From Strongylocentrotus purpuratus (Eukaryota; Echinodermata; Echinoidea; Camarodonta; Strongylocentrotidae), in the NCBI RefSeq assembly GCF_000002235.5, contig NW_022145597.1, positions 23,390,923 through 23,454,922 of the forward strand: a DNA stretch of 64,000 bases. Reading direction: 5' to 3'. Shown here piece after piece: positions 21,187 to 32,215 of this stretch. The notes under the pieces are model-generated. The model was not told where the DNA came from and did no database searches. It was given only the letters and a program-made list of their open reading frames with translations. A program made the position numbers and the translations under genes. Positions within the stretch are counted from its first letter, which is position 1; each line of letters starts with the position of its first letter.

Positions 21187-24100
21187 CAGTGGTGTTGGTA
21201 GTTCAGCTGAATGCCTCGAAGCAAGAAATTGAGCTTGTGCTTCATCTCTGCCTTTTCTGCCTCTTCACCTCCAGCCTTGTAGCTCTTTGTGCAGACCTTC
21301 TTACATGTGTTGTTATGACCAAAGGTGAAGTTATACGGTGAGGAGGTGATACGCTCCCCAAAGACCACCTGACCCAGGTTCTCCGATGGGGAGTACTCTT
21401 GCTTGGTCTGGCAGAAGTCGTATCTGATAATGACAATATTGTGCAGCACAAATATAAACTTGGGACACATCAAACAAAAAGGTCTTGCAATTTGCATTAA
21501 GTGTGAATTCACACAAGTGTGGAGTTGTACAACGCATGCTCTGCCTTCAATATCCTACACTATCCTACACTACCGGTACACAAAACTTTGAATCACAAAG
21601 GGATAGATGCTGTACATGCTCTTGAACGACCATCCAAGGTTCTCCAGAACTACTGTAGAGACTACTGTTGCTTGATCTGGCAGAAGAAGCCAAATGTAGA
21701 CTTTAAAGGGGGGTGGGGGACTTCAACAAATATCAATTAATATATAATCTTTTTGGTGATTGACCCCCTCTTAAAAGTTAAACTATGATATATATTGGTC
21801 AGTAGGTTTGAATGTAGGTTTGAATATACGTTCATGTAGATGTATTTAGCTGTTGGACTTTAGACGAAAGGGGAGAACAGTACATGAAGTAATTATCAAA
21901 ACAATCACATGGATCTCAATTTTTGCAGCTCACTTATAATGTTTTCTCCTCCAAGTGGGAGTATTGTGGCCGAGTGGTATAAGCACTTGACTGGAGATGC
22001 GAAAGGCAAGGGTTTGAATCCAGACATGGCACTAATATCCTTTGGCAAGATATCAACCTGCACTTGCTACTCTCCACCCAGGTGTTAAACGGGTACCCGG
22101 TAGGATGCGATCATCATGGTTGGTCAAACATTTTTTTAGCGTCAAGTAATGCCTGGCTGCAATGCTCCCCAGGGAGTGGAAATTGAGCACACAAATACTC
22201 TGCCAACTTCGGTATTCATTTGAAGCTTTTGGCCAAGTGTTTTTGTAACCATTTAGAAGTTTAAGACAGCTCCCTAACAGACAATAATTATACGGGCCTT
22301 GATTGGTTTTCATACTTAGTCATCACAAGCTTTGAACAACAATTTAATGTCGGGGCTTAAATTAATCCAAGGCCACCAAGACCATGGCCGTGGATGCCTT
22401 TTTGATTGGCCCCAATGCCCCTCTCATTGGCCTTGGAGATTTGTTGTGCCCTTACCAATTCTTCCTATTTGTGAGGTAATATAGGAATGTGCCCTACAGA
22501 AAAGTGGCCTTGCCCTAAAAATATTGAAATTTAAGGCCTGTAATGTTAATTGTGCATTATTTTTGATGGATTATACATGTACATGTATGTATTGTCACAA
22601 TGCTTATTGATCAGTAAGTATTTTGCCTTAAAGTCAGCATGCTAGAGTAAAATGCTTAATGCTAAGATGTACATGAAAATGCGATGAGTTAAGACATTAC
22701 ACTTAGCCAACAGTTACATGTACGTAAAACACTGGCTTAATACATGTAGGTGTTGTACTGAATCTAATACCACTCATGATGTCTAACTGGCTTGCTGCAA
22801 TAACCCTCTAAAAATGATCATTTTGAGTTGAGTCACCTCTTGCCCATAGTTTCAACCAGAACCTCTCAAGACAGTGTAAATTTGTATACTAGTAAAAGGG
22901 TACCTGTACAATGTAGAAAACCTGCCCACATAAATCAACATACCTACATGTAAGCTATTTCATGTACTGGGTAAATATGCAAATACAAAATCATATGTAC
23001 CTGACTGTGCGAGCAATAAGGTTGAGATTAAAGTGGGCATACACACAGATGCATTTTTAACTACAGGTGTAGTTTGTTTACAAATACAATGATGGGCAAG
23101 TGGAATCACATGTATCCGTAGCAACCCACAGCACCAAGCACATCCATACTAACCTGTCATATTCATAAGGGATGACATTTTCCACAGAGTCTAACCGGTT
23201 GACAAACAGATTGATGTCACTCTAAAAAGAAAAAGAAATGGAAGAAATAACGATAAGAGGATTTTACTTCATTAATACTACATGTACATTGTACAGGTAC
23301 ATCTGTTTGATGCACATTTCTTCTTTTACATGTACATGTACATGTACATAACAGGTTAAATATTAAGTTGAATGCCGGTATTATAGCAAACAGGAGGGTT
23401 GATAAAATGAGCAAGTTTGATAAATGAACATACAGTTACTGAACAACTAAATTATTTATACTCTTACCAAGTTTTATAACATTTTAGGTACCTTGATTTA
23501 TATGTTTCTTGACAATAGTTATTCTAAAATATTCAACAAAGACCGTAATTCAACTCCCGGTAGTCCACCTTTTATTCTTGAGTAACGAAAAGCACAAACT
23601 ACAGTGTACATCAAATTTACAAGGGGTATGATTAATTCAGTTGTTATAATACATGTACAAATAGGCCTGTAACCAATCATCGGAACGGGGGCCGATCTTG
23701 AGCCAATCAGGTGAGATCGGATAATAATTTCCGATCACCAAATTTTTTTCAAGTTTTGGGCTATCAAATGCTGTAAAAAAAAATGCATAGCTGGGATTAT
23801 TTTGTCATTTGGAGTTGTTGTAGAACATGTTTGTTGATATTTAGTGCCTTTTCATTTATTTATTTATTTATTTACTAGTCTGTTTTTAGTAGGGTGGCTC
23901 CATCAGTATTTAAATACTGTTTTCCGTGGAGGCCCTACAACATAAATACAAAATTTACAAACATATTGATGTAAACAATCCAAATCGAAACAATATGAAT
24001 TCAGTTACAACATTTTCAAACAAAAGAAAAGAAATAAAAACAACACAATGGACCAGTTTACTGATTTAAATTATTATAACGCCAAAACAAAAGAGTAAAT

Positions 24101-25692
24101 GAAGAATTTGATGGCACATTTCTTAAAAAATTAGGTAAACTATTAAAAAAAAGCCGCACCATCAAATGAAAAACTTTGTTTTCCCATCTGGGTTTTTAAT
24201 TTGGGTAAAATTAATCCTGCGTTCATGGCTTTGAAATTAATAATATTAGAGAAAAGAGGCAAAACATGCGGGCCGCCATGTTGGATTATAATGATTAATG
24301 CAAGAAGACACCCAACTACGAGAAGGAAGAAAATGAAATTGAACTGGAAGCCCGACTGCTGAGAACACAGCATTCTTCCAGAATCTCGGGTAAAGGTATC
24401 TTATCAACCTTATTTTTTCGGAGTATTTTTCCTAAAAATGAAGAAGTTATAATGTGCACTTTGTCATGGGATTCATGGCAAACTGCAGCACAATAATTGC
24501 ATACCGGTGGGGTGCGGGCGCGCGCGTGTGTTCAGTTAGCGACTGTAATCTTGGTTTACAGTCGCTAATTAAAGACGCGCGCGCCCGCACCACCGTCGGT
24601 ACGGGCAATTGTATTGTGCTGCAGTTTGCCATGAATCCCGTGACAAAGTGCACATTATAACTTCTTCATTTTTAGGAAAAATACTCCGAAAAAGATTTAA
24701 AAAAATTGACACAAAACCCGTAACAACATAGGCCTAGGCCCTAGGCCTATTGACTTTTAAATCATGACCTTTATTTGGACATTTGACGCATATTTAGATC
24801 TACTTCCTTTTTGGGTAGATCTATGTTTTAGTAGGGTATCTCCACGCCAGCGTTACCAGTAGGGGCGCTGGTCCGAGAATGAGGATCGTCCTCATAAACA
24901 AGGATATCCTCATAAACGAAGACAAAATGTGTCCTCAAAAATAAGGGTCGTCTGCATTTTCGAGGACGTTTTTTTTCATCGGCGCTCTGGGGGTTTCATG
25001 TTACAGAACGGCCCGCTGGCGATGCCAAAAATGGATTCCCCAGGGGAAAATAACCCTAGTTGTCCGTCTACTTTTATGGGTTGTCCGTCTTCCCAAGGAT
25101 TTATTGCTCATAAATAATGTGAAGGTCTCTGTACAAAGTCAATGTAAATTGCATCAAGAAAATCATTGCAGAATCCGTTTTTTGCATCGCCAATGCGCCG
25201 ATCAAAAATATGAAACGTCTGCAAAAATGCAGACGGTCCTTATTTTTGAGGACGCATTGGTCAGTGTTAAAGAAGACGATCCTCGTTTATGAAGACGATC
25301 CTTATTCTCGGACCAGCGCCCCTACTGGTTACGGGTCAAATTTTGGCTAGACTTCTGAACTAGCGCCAATTCTTTCTAGAGTCTATCTGATTATAAATCT
25401 CATCTCAGACAAATTAGCAGTAGACTTTTTCTAGTCTTGATTCTACAACGTTACTGTTATTGTTAGATGGCCTAGATCTAAGTAGGCCTAAGTAGACTGT
25501 AATATATCACTTATCACTATCAGTCATGTCCTTCATAATCACCTTGCAAAATGAAGGGTCTTCTTCGTGGGCTTTCTGAACTTCCGGAGCGCAAAAGCTA
25601 ACCGGCGCAAGTCCTGGCAAATAAAATGCTTCAACATGGGTAGCCAGAATGAAGCAGCAAACCAGTAAGATTGATAACATTGTTCTCGTCAT
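21187..25692 (-). CDS. TM9SF2: TM9SF2-like nonaspanin, partial second copy (exons 1-3 only)
   Basis: Exon 1 (25,543-25,692) encodes 50 residues: a hydrophobic signal peptide of about 22 residues, then FYLPGLAPVSFC, the hallmark mature N-terminus of TM9SF2. Exon 2 (23,154-23,221) encodes [20 protein letters not shown] and two more residues. Exon 3 (21,187-21,423) encodes the luminal [13 protein letters not shown] region and ends in LNYQHHW. Splice sites are canonical and phases agree with the large copy at 62,998-63,065 and 61,291-61,527. Exons 4 onward are absent: homology fades near 21,060 and I find no later exon between there and 1. Exon 3 differs from the large copy at about 7 of 237 bases and exon 2 at 4 of 68; most changes alter the protein (T/S, K/Q, H/K, L/M, N/T, E/D). 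Nonaspanins are nine-pass membrane proteins of Golgi and endosomes; this piece could at most give a truncated luminal domain. It may instead be an unmerged haplotype. Confidence 0.85.
21960..22200 (+). mobile_element. tRNA-headed SINE (family 1, 3'-truncated)
   Basis: The head has GTGGCCGAGTGGTATAAGC (box A) and GGGTTTGAATCC (box B, 22,010-22,021), resembling a Leu/Ser-type tRNA. The body ACTCTCCACCCAGGTGTTAA, GGGTACCCGGTAGGAT and AATGCTCCCCAGGGAGTG matches the copy at 8,884-9,243. The LINE-like tail is missing. It lies in intron 2 of the partial TM9SF2 copy and not in the matching intron of the large copy, so it inserted after duplication or is polymorphic. Confidence 0.8.
22352..22541. mobile_element. 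Short MITE-like repeat with GGCCTTAAATT-type ends
   Basis: The left end GGGGCTTAAATTAAT and right end ATTGAAATTTAAGGCCTG are imperfect inverted repeats. The interior has several TTGGCC and GGCCTTG words. No coding sequence and no clear target duplication were seen. Confidence 0.45.
23854..24150 (-). mobile_element. LINE 3' tail with strong stem-loop
   Basis: A (TTTA)n run at 23,856-23,875 marks the 3' end (minus strand). At 23,889-23,938 a stem-loop forms from GTAGGGTGGCTCCA and TGGAGGCCCTAC around an inner palindrome CAGTATTTAAATACTG. The sequence inside is A-rich and non-coding. It is placed in intron 1 of the partial TM9SF2 copy. Confidence 0.6.
24414..24693. mobile_element. 280-bp near-palindromic foldback element
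   Basis: TTTTTCGGAGTATTTTTCCT at the left is mirrored by AGGAAAAATACTCCGAAAAA at the right. The two arms of roughly 135 bp agree at about 90 percent and meet at a small loop inside GCGACTGTAA / TTACAGTCGC. Because it is self-complementary, mirrored reading frames (MHFV-GFMANCSTI) appear on both strands; these are not genes. Target duplication is not clear, since both flanks are A/T runs. Confidence 0.9.
24857..25327. mobile_element. 471-bp foldback element with GTTAC target duplication
   Basis: CAGTAGGGGCGCTGGTCCGA at the left is mirrored by TCGGACCAGCGCCCCTACTG at the right. The arms run about 110 bp and contain short direct repeats (TCCTCATAAAC and GTCCTCAAAAATAAGG). GTTAC lies directly outside both ends (24,852-24,856 and 25,328-25,332). 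A 5-bp duplication does not fit hAT (8) or Tc1/mariner (TA), so the superfamily is open. It sits in intron 1 of the partial TM9SF2 copy. Confidence 0.88.
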
Positions 25693-26356
25693 GGTGATAC
25701 ACTTATGATTTCAAAATTTCAAAAGAGAAGCCACAAATCTGCTTCACAACGTCAGTGTCCACTGCGGAAGCCACGTTGACAATAAATACAAGACAGTTAG
25801 TCAGATCTGCATCTGCGCCGTAATTATTCGCTCAAACGTAACATTGTGCAAACACATATCTAGCTGTATGTAAAGGTACGGGCGATACACTAGACCTAGC
25901 TTGATTGATCGGCCTGCGTGCCCTAGACAGATCGTCCGCGTGACATTTCGTATATGTATAGTCACGGGATCGAGTTGTCATTGGCGGGCACTGAACTATA
26001 GCGCAAGTACATATCTAGGCCTAAATAGCTTGATCTAGGATTAAAAAAAAACCCATGATATTGCAGATTTAACAGTAGGGTAAGCCTGTGAAGCGGACGA
26101 CTTAGCTCGGTAAGCAATATTTAATGGATTTGATGATATCACAAGTTAATGTTACAAAATTTCCACACGCATTGTCATTATGGGATATATAGGCACTTTT
26201 TAATTAAAAAAAAACATAGTTATTGATCCCCCAATAAAAAAATAGGAATATACAACAGCTGTTGTTACCTATCTCAAAAGGAAGCAAGCAAGCAAGCAAC
26301 AACTACACACACACTGACACACACACACACGCACACAACGGAAAGAAAAGCCATCA
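25693..26356 (-). promoter_or_regulatory. 5' flank of the partial TM9SF2 copy
   Basis: This is the sequence upstream of the exon 1 start codon and should hold the promoter if that copy is transcribed. I see no TATA box at a convincing distance and no unambiguous element. A short (AC)n run is at 26,303-26,336. Confidence 0.3.
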
Positions 26357-26364
26357 TATTTGTG

Positions 26365-27215
26365 CAGGGGCGTAGACAACAGGGGGGGGGGGGGCGGATG
26401 AGGGGGATGCATCCCCCCCCACCTCACATGGTGTGGGGGGGGGGGATGGCATGTACAATCATCCCCCCAGGTTTTGGGGAATGATATTTGCTTACTTAAT
26501 AAGTCATAATGATGATAATAATAGTAATAATAATAATGATAACAATTATAATATTAATAATAATAATAATTATGATGATGATAATAATAATCCTCATCAT
26601 TATTGTAATTGTGTTTATTGTTATTAGCCGCATTCACACGGTGAAAGCCAATTCAGACGGTAAAAAAAAAGAAAATCTTACAAGTATTTTGTGTTTGGAA
26701 ACCACAAGATAACCACAAGATTAAACAGGCGCGGATCTACGGGGGGGGGGGGGGGTTTAGGGGGTTTAAACCCCCCCCCTTGGGCGGCCCAAAAAACAAA
26801 CAAAAAAAAGGGGGGAAAAAAAGAGGAAAAAAAAAAGAAAAAAAGAAAGAAAAGAGAACGCACGCTGGAGAGAAACCCTTTCAAGTGCAAATATTGTGAG
26901 AAGATATTCAACTCATCTGGTAACTTAACCAAACACATGATAACTCTCAATATAACTGTGTATTTAACTGTTACTTGATTAAAAAAGACGTTATCATGCA
27001 CTGCTTTTTATGGTCTCCATTGTGTTAATAGATGCCAGGTAAACATCACTTACGGGGTTCAAATAAACACCCCCCAAAAAAATTGGCTCGCCGCTTTGCG
27101 GCTCGTGGACGATGCTCCGCATCGTCATTATTGGTCAACCCCCCCCCCCCTTAGCAAAAAGCTAGATCCGCCCCTGAGTCATCCCCCCAGGTGTACGAAC
27201 CTGTCTACGCCACTG
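26365..27215. mobile_element. hAT-type non-autonomous element, 8-bp TSD, composite interior
   Basis: The left end CAGGGGCGTAGACAAC and right end GTCTACGCCACTG are inverted repeats. TATTTGTG flanks both sides directly (26,357-26,364 and 27,216-27,223), a perfect 8-bp duplication. The interior holds G/C runs, an ATAATA-type microsatellite (26,510-26,595), a second pair of hAT-like ends (CAGGCGCGGATCTACGGGG at 26,726 and CTAGATCCGCCCCTG ending 27,176), and a zinc-finger fragment. The inner pair has no matching 8-bp flank. Confidence 0.88.
26858..26950 (+). pseudogene. C2H2 zinc-finger fragment inside the hAT-type element
   Basis: ACGCACGCTGGAGAGAAACC reads THAGEKP, the C2H2 linker. One base out of phase the sequence continues FKCKYCEKIFNSSGNLTKHM, a standard finger with Cys-X2-Cys-X12-His. 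The second zinc-binding histidine is replaced by Leu (ITL). The single frame slip between linker and finger and the lost histidine mark it as a relic. It is flanked by purine-rich low-complexity sequence within a mobile element, so it was probably captured from a host zinc-finger gene. Confidence 0.75.
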
Positions 27216-27481
27216 TATTTGTGTGTTCCTTTCATCGTCACACAGAAGTTCCCTGACAAGCAAATTGGGCCGGGGCCCGGAGTAAAATTAGCTGCAAGGT
27301 CACAATAAGGGGGGGGGGGGAAGATTTTTGTTTTGTCTCATATGCATGCAGAGTGGGTATGGTCGTGGAAGCACATGCCCCTTCCCCTCACCTGGCTCCT
27401 CCAACGATTCTACACACTATACATCCTATTTCTAACGCTGTGCAGTGAATTAGGCCGGCCCTAATTATATGCAGCTTCTAT

Positions 27482-27830
27482 AAAGCATAATTATGCGATT
27501 TTACAATATTCATTGATCGTTAATAATTTATTGTCGCGGTTGAATTAGTCGAGACTAAAATGATGAAATTGTAAATAATAATCTCTTTATGTTGTATAGC
27601 TCCCTCTGAGGACTGATATTTTTAAAGTTTAAAACAATGTTTCTTGCTACAATCGACCGAGTTGCTATTCCCGCTTGGAAATTATATATCATAACTGCAT
27701 AGCCTTTTCTGAGATTTTCATGGTTGCAGCTACCATGGAACGGCCTTGGGCGCTATTTGAAATATTTGAAATTTACCGGATCGAGCACCGGTAAATTTTT
27801 TATTATTCAATTTCTCGAAAGCAGAAGTGT
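27482..27830. repeat. Dispersed ~330-bp repeat (copy 1)
   Basis: This segment aligns directly with 50,590-50,915: shared phrases include TTTTACAATATTCA, GATGAAATTGTAAATAATAA, TCTGAGATTTTCATGGTTGC, ACTACCATGGAA/GCTACCATGGAA, and TTGATTATTCAATTTCTCGA-like ends. Identity is roughly 80 percent. It has no coding frame and no recognised family. The partner lies in a TM9SF2 intron. Confidence 0.8.
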
Positions 27831-29100
27831 TTTAGGGGCTAAATTTTCTCGTGCTTATTATACACCCACAGGGTATCCAAATATATAAAATATTTAAAGA
27901 ATTACTATCCATCCAATGTTCAAAATTTTCCAAAACTTTGCATTACCTTTAACCATTCTGGGGACTTATTACCTCCAATATTTCTTCCACGTACACTTAC
28001 CCCCCCCCCCATACATGCATATGCTCCATTTATTCATCATTTTCTTCAAAATTAAGAACTTTTCTTGGCGAGGGAAAGGACTCTTTCCCAAATCTCCATG
28101 TTTTATACAACGATATTCTTACAAAATGTTGTGCATTATAACTATAGTCTGGAAACTTGATTTCAATATATTACAAACGTGTCATCAGTAGTATACATTA
28201 TTCATAATGAATTAATTGAAGTAAGCACTTAAGTTATTTACGTTGGATGGTAAAAAATTGTTTTCCTTTACCGTTTCCATATTGTCTTTGTTTTTTTATT
28301 TGGGGGTGGGGGTGGGGGGGGGGGGGCGAATGTTCGTCATAAGGAGGGCAGTTTGTATGTGTACGTGCGTGTGTTTTCAGTGTTCCGATATCCCCTTCAA
28401 AGTTTAATACTTGTCTTCTTTTTTTACATTTCTGTGAAGTACAACCTTGAATACCCTCCTTTGTAAAATTGTTTAAAAAATATATATATTGGCAGGGGGA
28501 GGGGGGGGGGGGCATCTTTTTTTTAAAGGTAAAATTAACGTTACCATTTTTTTAAAAACTTAATTGTTGGCCAGGGGTGGGGGCCCGGGCCCCCTGGATC
28601 CGCCACTGATCAGGACCATGTTTTGCAGGGGTTACAGTGTTGATTCCCCCAAGTTATCGAAGGTGATCGCAGCTGGGGGTAAACCCCTACACCTCCCCCC
28701 TCCCCCCTCCCCGTAGATCCGCCCCTGCTAGCCACAGCCGTCGGGCTGCTGCCGATCCCCGCCTGCATGCTCCAATCAGCAGCATAAATACATTATATAG
28801 GAAGACATAAAATTGACATGACTGTGACGATAAAAATAAATTGAGAGATTTAAGATATAAATAGCTGAATTTTCATTAACTCTTCATTGTATCCATCTTT
28901 AATATATTCTCAGACTTCTTCACTAAGAAAGAAAAACTGAAACCAAAAATATCCGTGTCTGCATAGGAATATTAAGTAAGAGAGAGACCCAGGGGCTATA
29001 TATCCATTCCCCAAAGCACTGATTTTCGGACAATAATTGAAATAATCTTCGGGCAAATTTTTGTCTAGATCTAAACCTGTAGCTATCCATTGGTACCATA
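27831..29100. other. No gene seen; G runs and an orphan hAT-like end
   Basis: G runs occur at 28,314 and 28,501, and a short C run at 28,001. At 28,571-28,607 CAGGGGTGGGGGCCCGGGCC and its mirror to CACTG form a small palindrome with hAT-like termini. CCGTAGATCCGCCCCTG ending 28,725 matches the inner right end of the element at 27,176, but its partner end is not found. Confidence 0.5.
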
Positions 29101-30088
29101 TTATGATAAGCATTAATTGCACCTCTTAAACAAATATCTTGAAGATTTCCATATCTTCGGCACTAAAAATTCCCCAAAATGTGGCAGTATTTGACTCGTT
29201 GGATCGGTGCATTGTGCATGTATATGATTATCATCAATATCTTTATTTCCAAATACCATAAAACAAGTTTTTTTTAAAAACATTTATTACTAATTAATTG
29301 GCTAGATCCATTTGTTTACTTTATCTAATTCTGAGTTCATGATGATTAAGGTTGTTGTGTTTCAAGAATATATTTGTATCATCTGCAAATAAAATAAATT
29401 TTGGCACACTGGAACATAAATGCAAATCGTGTAGAGTAAAAAAAGAAGGGGGCTAATATCAAACCTTGTGATACACCACATTTTGAATGTTTCATTTCAG
29501 ATTCACAAGAGTTAAATACTGTATACTGTTTACGTTCATGTTATAAATAACCGTGCAATAGTTAACGCGGTATATCTCTAATTCCATGAAAAGAAAGTTT
29601 TTCTAACAATGTATCATGATCACTTTTAATCAAATGCCCAAGTACCGTCTATTTTCTAAAGCTTCATTTATATTGGGAAATAAGTTAGTACTAATGCAGT
29701 CGAGTGTTTTTGTCTAAATCCAAATTGTATTTTTTTTTGTCTAGAAAACACACAATCTTATCATTTAAACATTTTTCAAATATCTTTGCAGAACATGGCA
29801 GTTAAGATATTGGCCTATAATTGGAAAATATATTTTTTGTCCGTTTTTGTAAATTGGAACAAGTTTTGAGATCTTGCAACTTTTTGGAACTATGCCCTTT
29901 TGAAGAAAAAAAATTCAATATGTATATTTTGGGTTTTGTCGTAAAATAACCATTTCTGGTCTTCTTTATTCCTCATGATAATATATACATCACATTTTCA
30001 GCATTTACCTCCATTTCTGGAGGGATATACAAGATTTTCTACATGAAAATCTTCTTCTATCTGTAAACGATAATTTAAGAGTTAAAAA

Positions 30089-30477
30089 TTAATTAAGAAT
30101 AAAGTCTCTGTTTTGTTCTTTTCTTTTTGAATTCTTTTCGAACAAAGCTTTTGTAAATAGTAAAAAGTGCATACTGTTCAAAATAATATCAACATATCTT
30201 TTTTTCTTTGAATTAAATTCAATGCCAAACAATAAATGACATGGTTTGAAATTAAAATTAGACATAAAATATTTCTTTATATTCATTTCAACTTTTTTCC
30301 AAAACTTAACTTGTTACAAGAAAAGAACACATGCATGCAATCACCTGGTTGATCATGATAACAATAATAACATTTTTCATTGGCATTTACTTTCCATTTA
30401 AAAAAAATATTTGGTATTGCCAAAATATTGCACATGAATTTGAAATTGATCAGTAAACTGTCTTTTAAATATTTCAT
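30089..30477 (-). mobile_element. C-terminal LINE fragment with CCHC-like cluster
   Basis: Frames at 30,283-30,477 and 30,089-30,286 read FFKWKVNANEKCYYC, then HVFFSCNKLSFGKKL, then FKPCHLLFGIEF and DIILNSMHFLLF. The C-X2-C-Xn-H-X4-C cluster followed by an aromatic/basic segment is the C-terminal end typical of L1/Tx1-like ORF2 proteins. It lies between the endonuclease and RT relics of another LINE, so it is either a nested insertion or a rearranged piece. There is at least one frame change. Confidence 0.5.
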
Positions 30478-30645
30478 ATATAACGCAATGGTTTACCCAA
30501 TATAACCTTCTTCAAAACCTTAATGGTCATACGATCATAGCCTGGTGATTCATCATTATCTAAAGCAGAGACGATATCAATGATTGATTTTTCAGTCATT
30601 GAGAGTGGGAATACCACCCTTTCATATACCGGTCTGTTTTATACG

Positions 30646-31330
30646 ATATATTACAATTTCAATTTCAATTTCAATTTCAGTTTCAGTTTATTTTCAGTTT
30701 CAGTTTATTTTCATATTTCACATGTTGTATAATACATCATTACATTTGGCATGTTACATTTTTGTAATAATTTTTTGGATGCATTTATACAAACGAAAAG
30801 AATAATACATAATACTAAGTTAAATAAAGAGAGAAATATGATGGAGCCTAAAGAGAAGGCAATGCTTGTAGGTCATAGGCTCCGGAAATTGATGTATGTT
30901 ATCAACAAAACATTACAAATCAATTAAAAACATGTACAACAAATGTAGAAATACATATTGGAAACAGAGGGGTCCACTAAAAACAATGCTTGTACAAGTG
31001 TGAACACCTCAAATGATACTTAGGAATAATGAGTAGTTAAATAAGTCCGTAACTACAAAAGGAACTACAAAATAGGGGATGCCAAAAGAAACGAGAACGG
31101 GACAATTAAGATAGTACTATACATGACGAAGATAGAAGAACACGGTCATAATACAAAGAGTAGACAATGCCAAAAGAGAAGCGAGAGATTGGGGGTACAG
31201 AAAATAATACAAAATAATGAGCTGCATGTGGGGTTGAGAAGAAGATAGGGAAAGAGAAATGCACATTAGAAAGAAGATAAGCATGAGAAGGCACAATATA
31301 ATATATCAAATTACGAGATAAAGTGGCAAG
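30646..31330 (-). mobile_element. LINE 3' tail with stem-loop and (TTTCAA/TTTCAG)n
   Basis: The run TTTCAATTTCAATTTCAG and TTTATTTTCAG units at 30,656-30,712 mark the 3' end on the minus strand. A perfect 8-bp stem GGAGCCTA / TAGGCTCC with a 26-base loop lies at 30,843-30,884. The rest is A-rich and non-coding. Confidence 0.55.
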
Positions 31331-32215
31331 ATTTTGACCCAGTTACAAAATAATCATTAAAAGCATTTACTACATTTTCCCCCTCAGTCACCAACTCCTT
31401 ACCTACTTCAATATCAACATATTCAAAAAATTATTTATCAGTTTCCATGTTTGATTCATACTTCCTTTCACGTTATAAAATTCATTTGAGAGATATTTTT
31501 TTTCGCCGACTTTACTGCATTAACATATTTATAAGCAGAATGTCTATAATTGTAGGATGTTTAACAAATTTAATATATAATCTGTTCTCTTTTCTATACA
31601 TTTTTTTTTCAGCTCCTTTGTATACCCAGGATTATTTTCATTAGAAAACAGTCTTCATATATTTCAGTAAGAGACTCCATAAGTTGATCATAAAGATTGT
31701 CTGGATCTTAATTGTTCTTAATTAATCAAAATTATTCAGATTTGTTTCATTAATTAAAAAGGAAAAGAATAATCACACAGTGAAAATGATCAGATAGAAC
31801 AGCAATTACTGAACCATAGCGTAGTTCACAATTCTTGTTCACAAAAATATGGACAATTTATGATTCAGTAGTGTCTGTAATTCGTGTTGGTGAAAAGAAA
31901 GATTGAAAATATTTCTAAAAATTCATTTACATATGTACAAGAGTCAATCTTCTTGAGATCAATGTTTAGGTCTCCCAAAAATATGCACTCTTTCTTTTCG
32001 TCATTAACCATTTCTTAAATATTTTAAACACAACATTAACATCATCAACACTTTTTAATACTAGGTGGCCTATACAACACACCAATAATCAAATTCTATC
32101 TAGTTTGAGGTATAATACATTTAAATCTAGCCTTACTTTAAATTCAAGTTGATTATGTAAACAAAGACCTACTCCTCCACCTTTCCTATCATTTCGTTTT
32201 CATCCTGTAAATTAG

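Larger units (their letters stand above)
29100..32215 (-). mobile_element. Decayed LINE (endonuclease and reverse transcriptase relics)
   Basis: Minus-strand translation in changing frames gives endonuclease motifs RKGGGVGL near 32,170, IFLGDLNIDL near 31,965 and VLSDHFHCV near 31,780, then reverse-transcriptase motifs QFGFRQKHSTAL near 29,720, CGVSQGLILAPF near 29,465, the catalytic LFADDTNIF near 29,385, and a NKCF-KK-MVFGNK thumb-like segment near 29,270. Order and strand are those of a CR1/Jockey-group LINE ORF2. Many frameshifts and stops interrupt it. About 2 kb separates the SDH and FGFR motifs, twice the usual spacing, because other elements (30,089-30,477 and 30,646-31,330) sit between. 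Confidence 0.8.

Noticed and set aside
24447-24660. Mirror-image peptides MHFV-GFMANCSTI on both strands
   Set aside because: They lie in a near-palindromic foldback element, so each strand repeats the other. They are not a gene pair.
26433-26712. Asn/Asp-rich and Ile-rich frames
   Set aside because: They translate an ATAATA/ATGATG microsatellite inside the hAT-type element.
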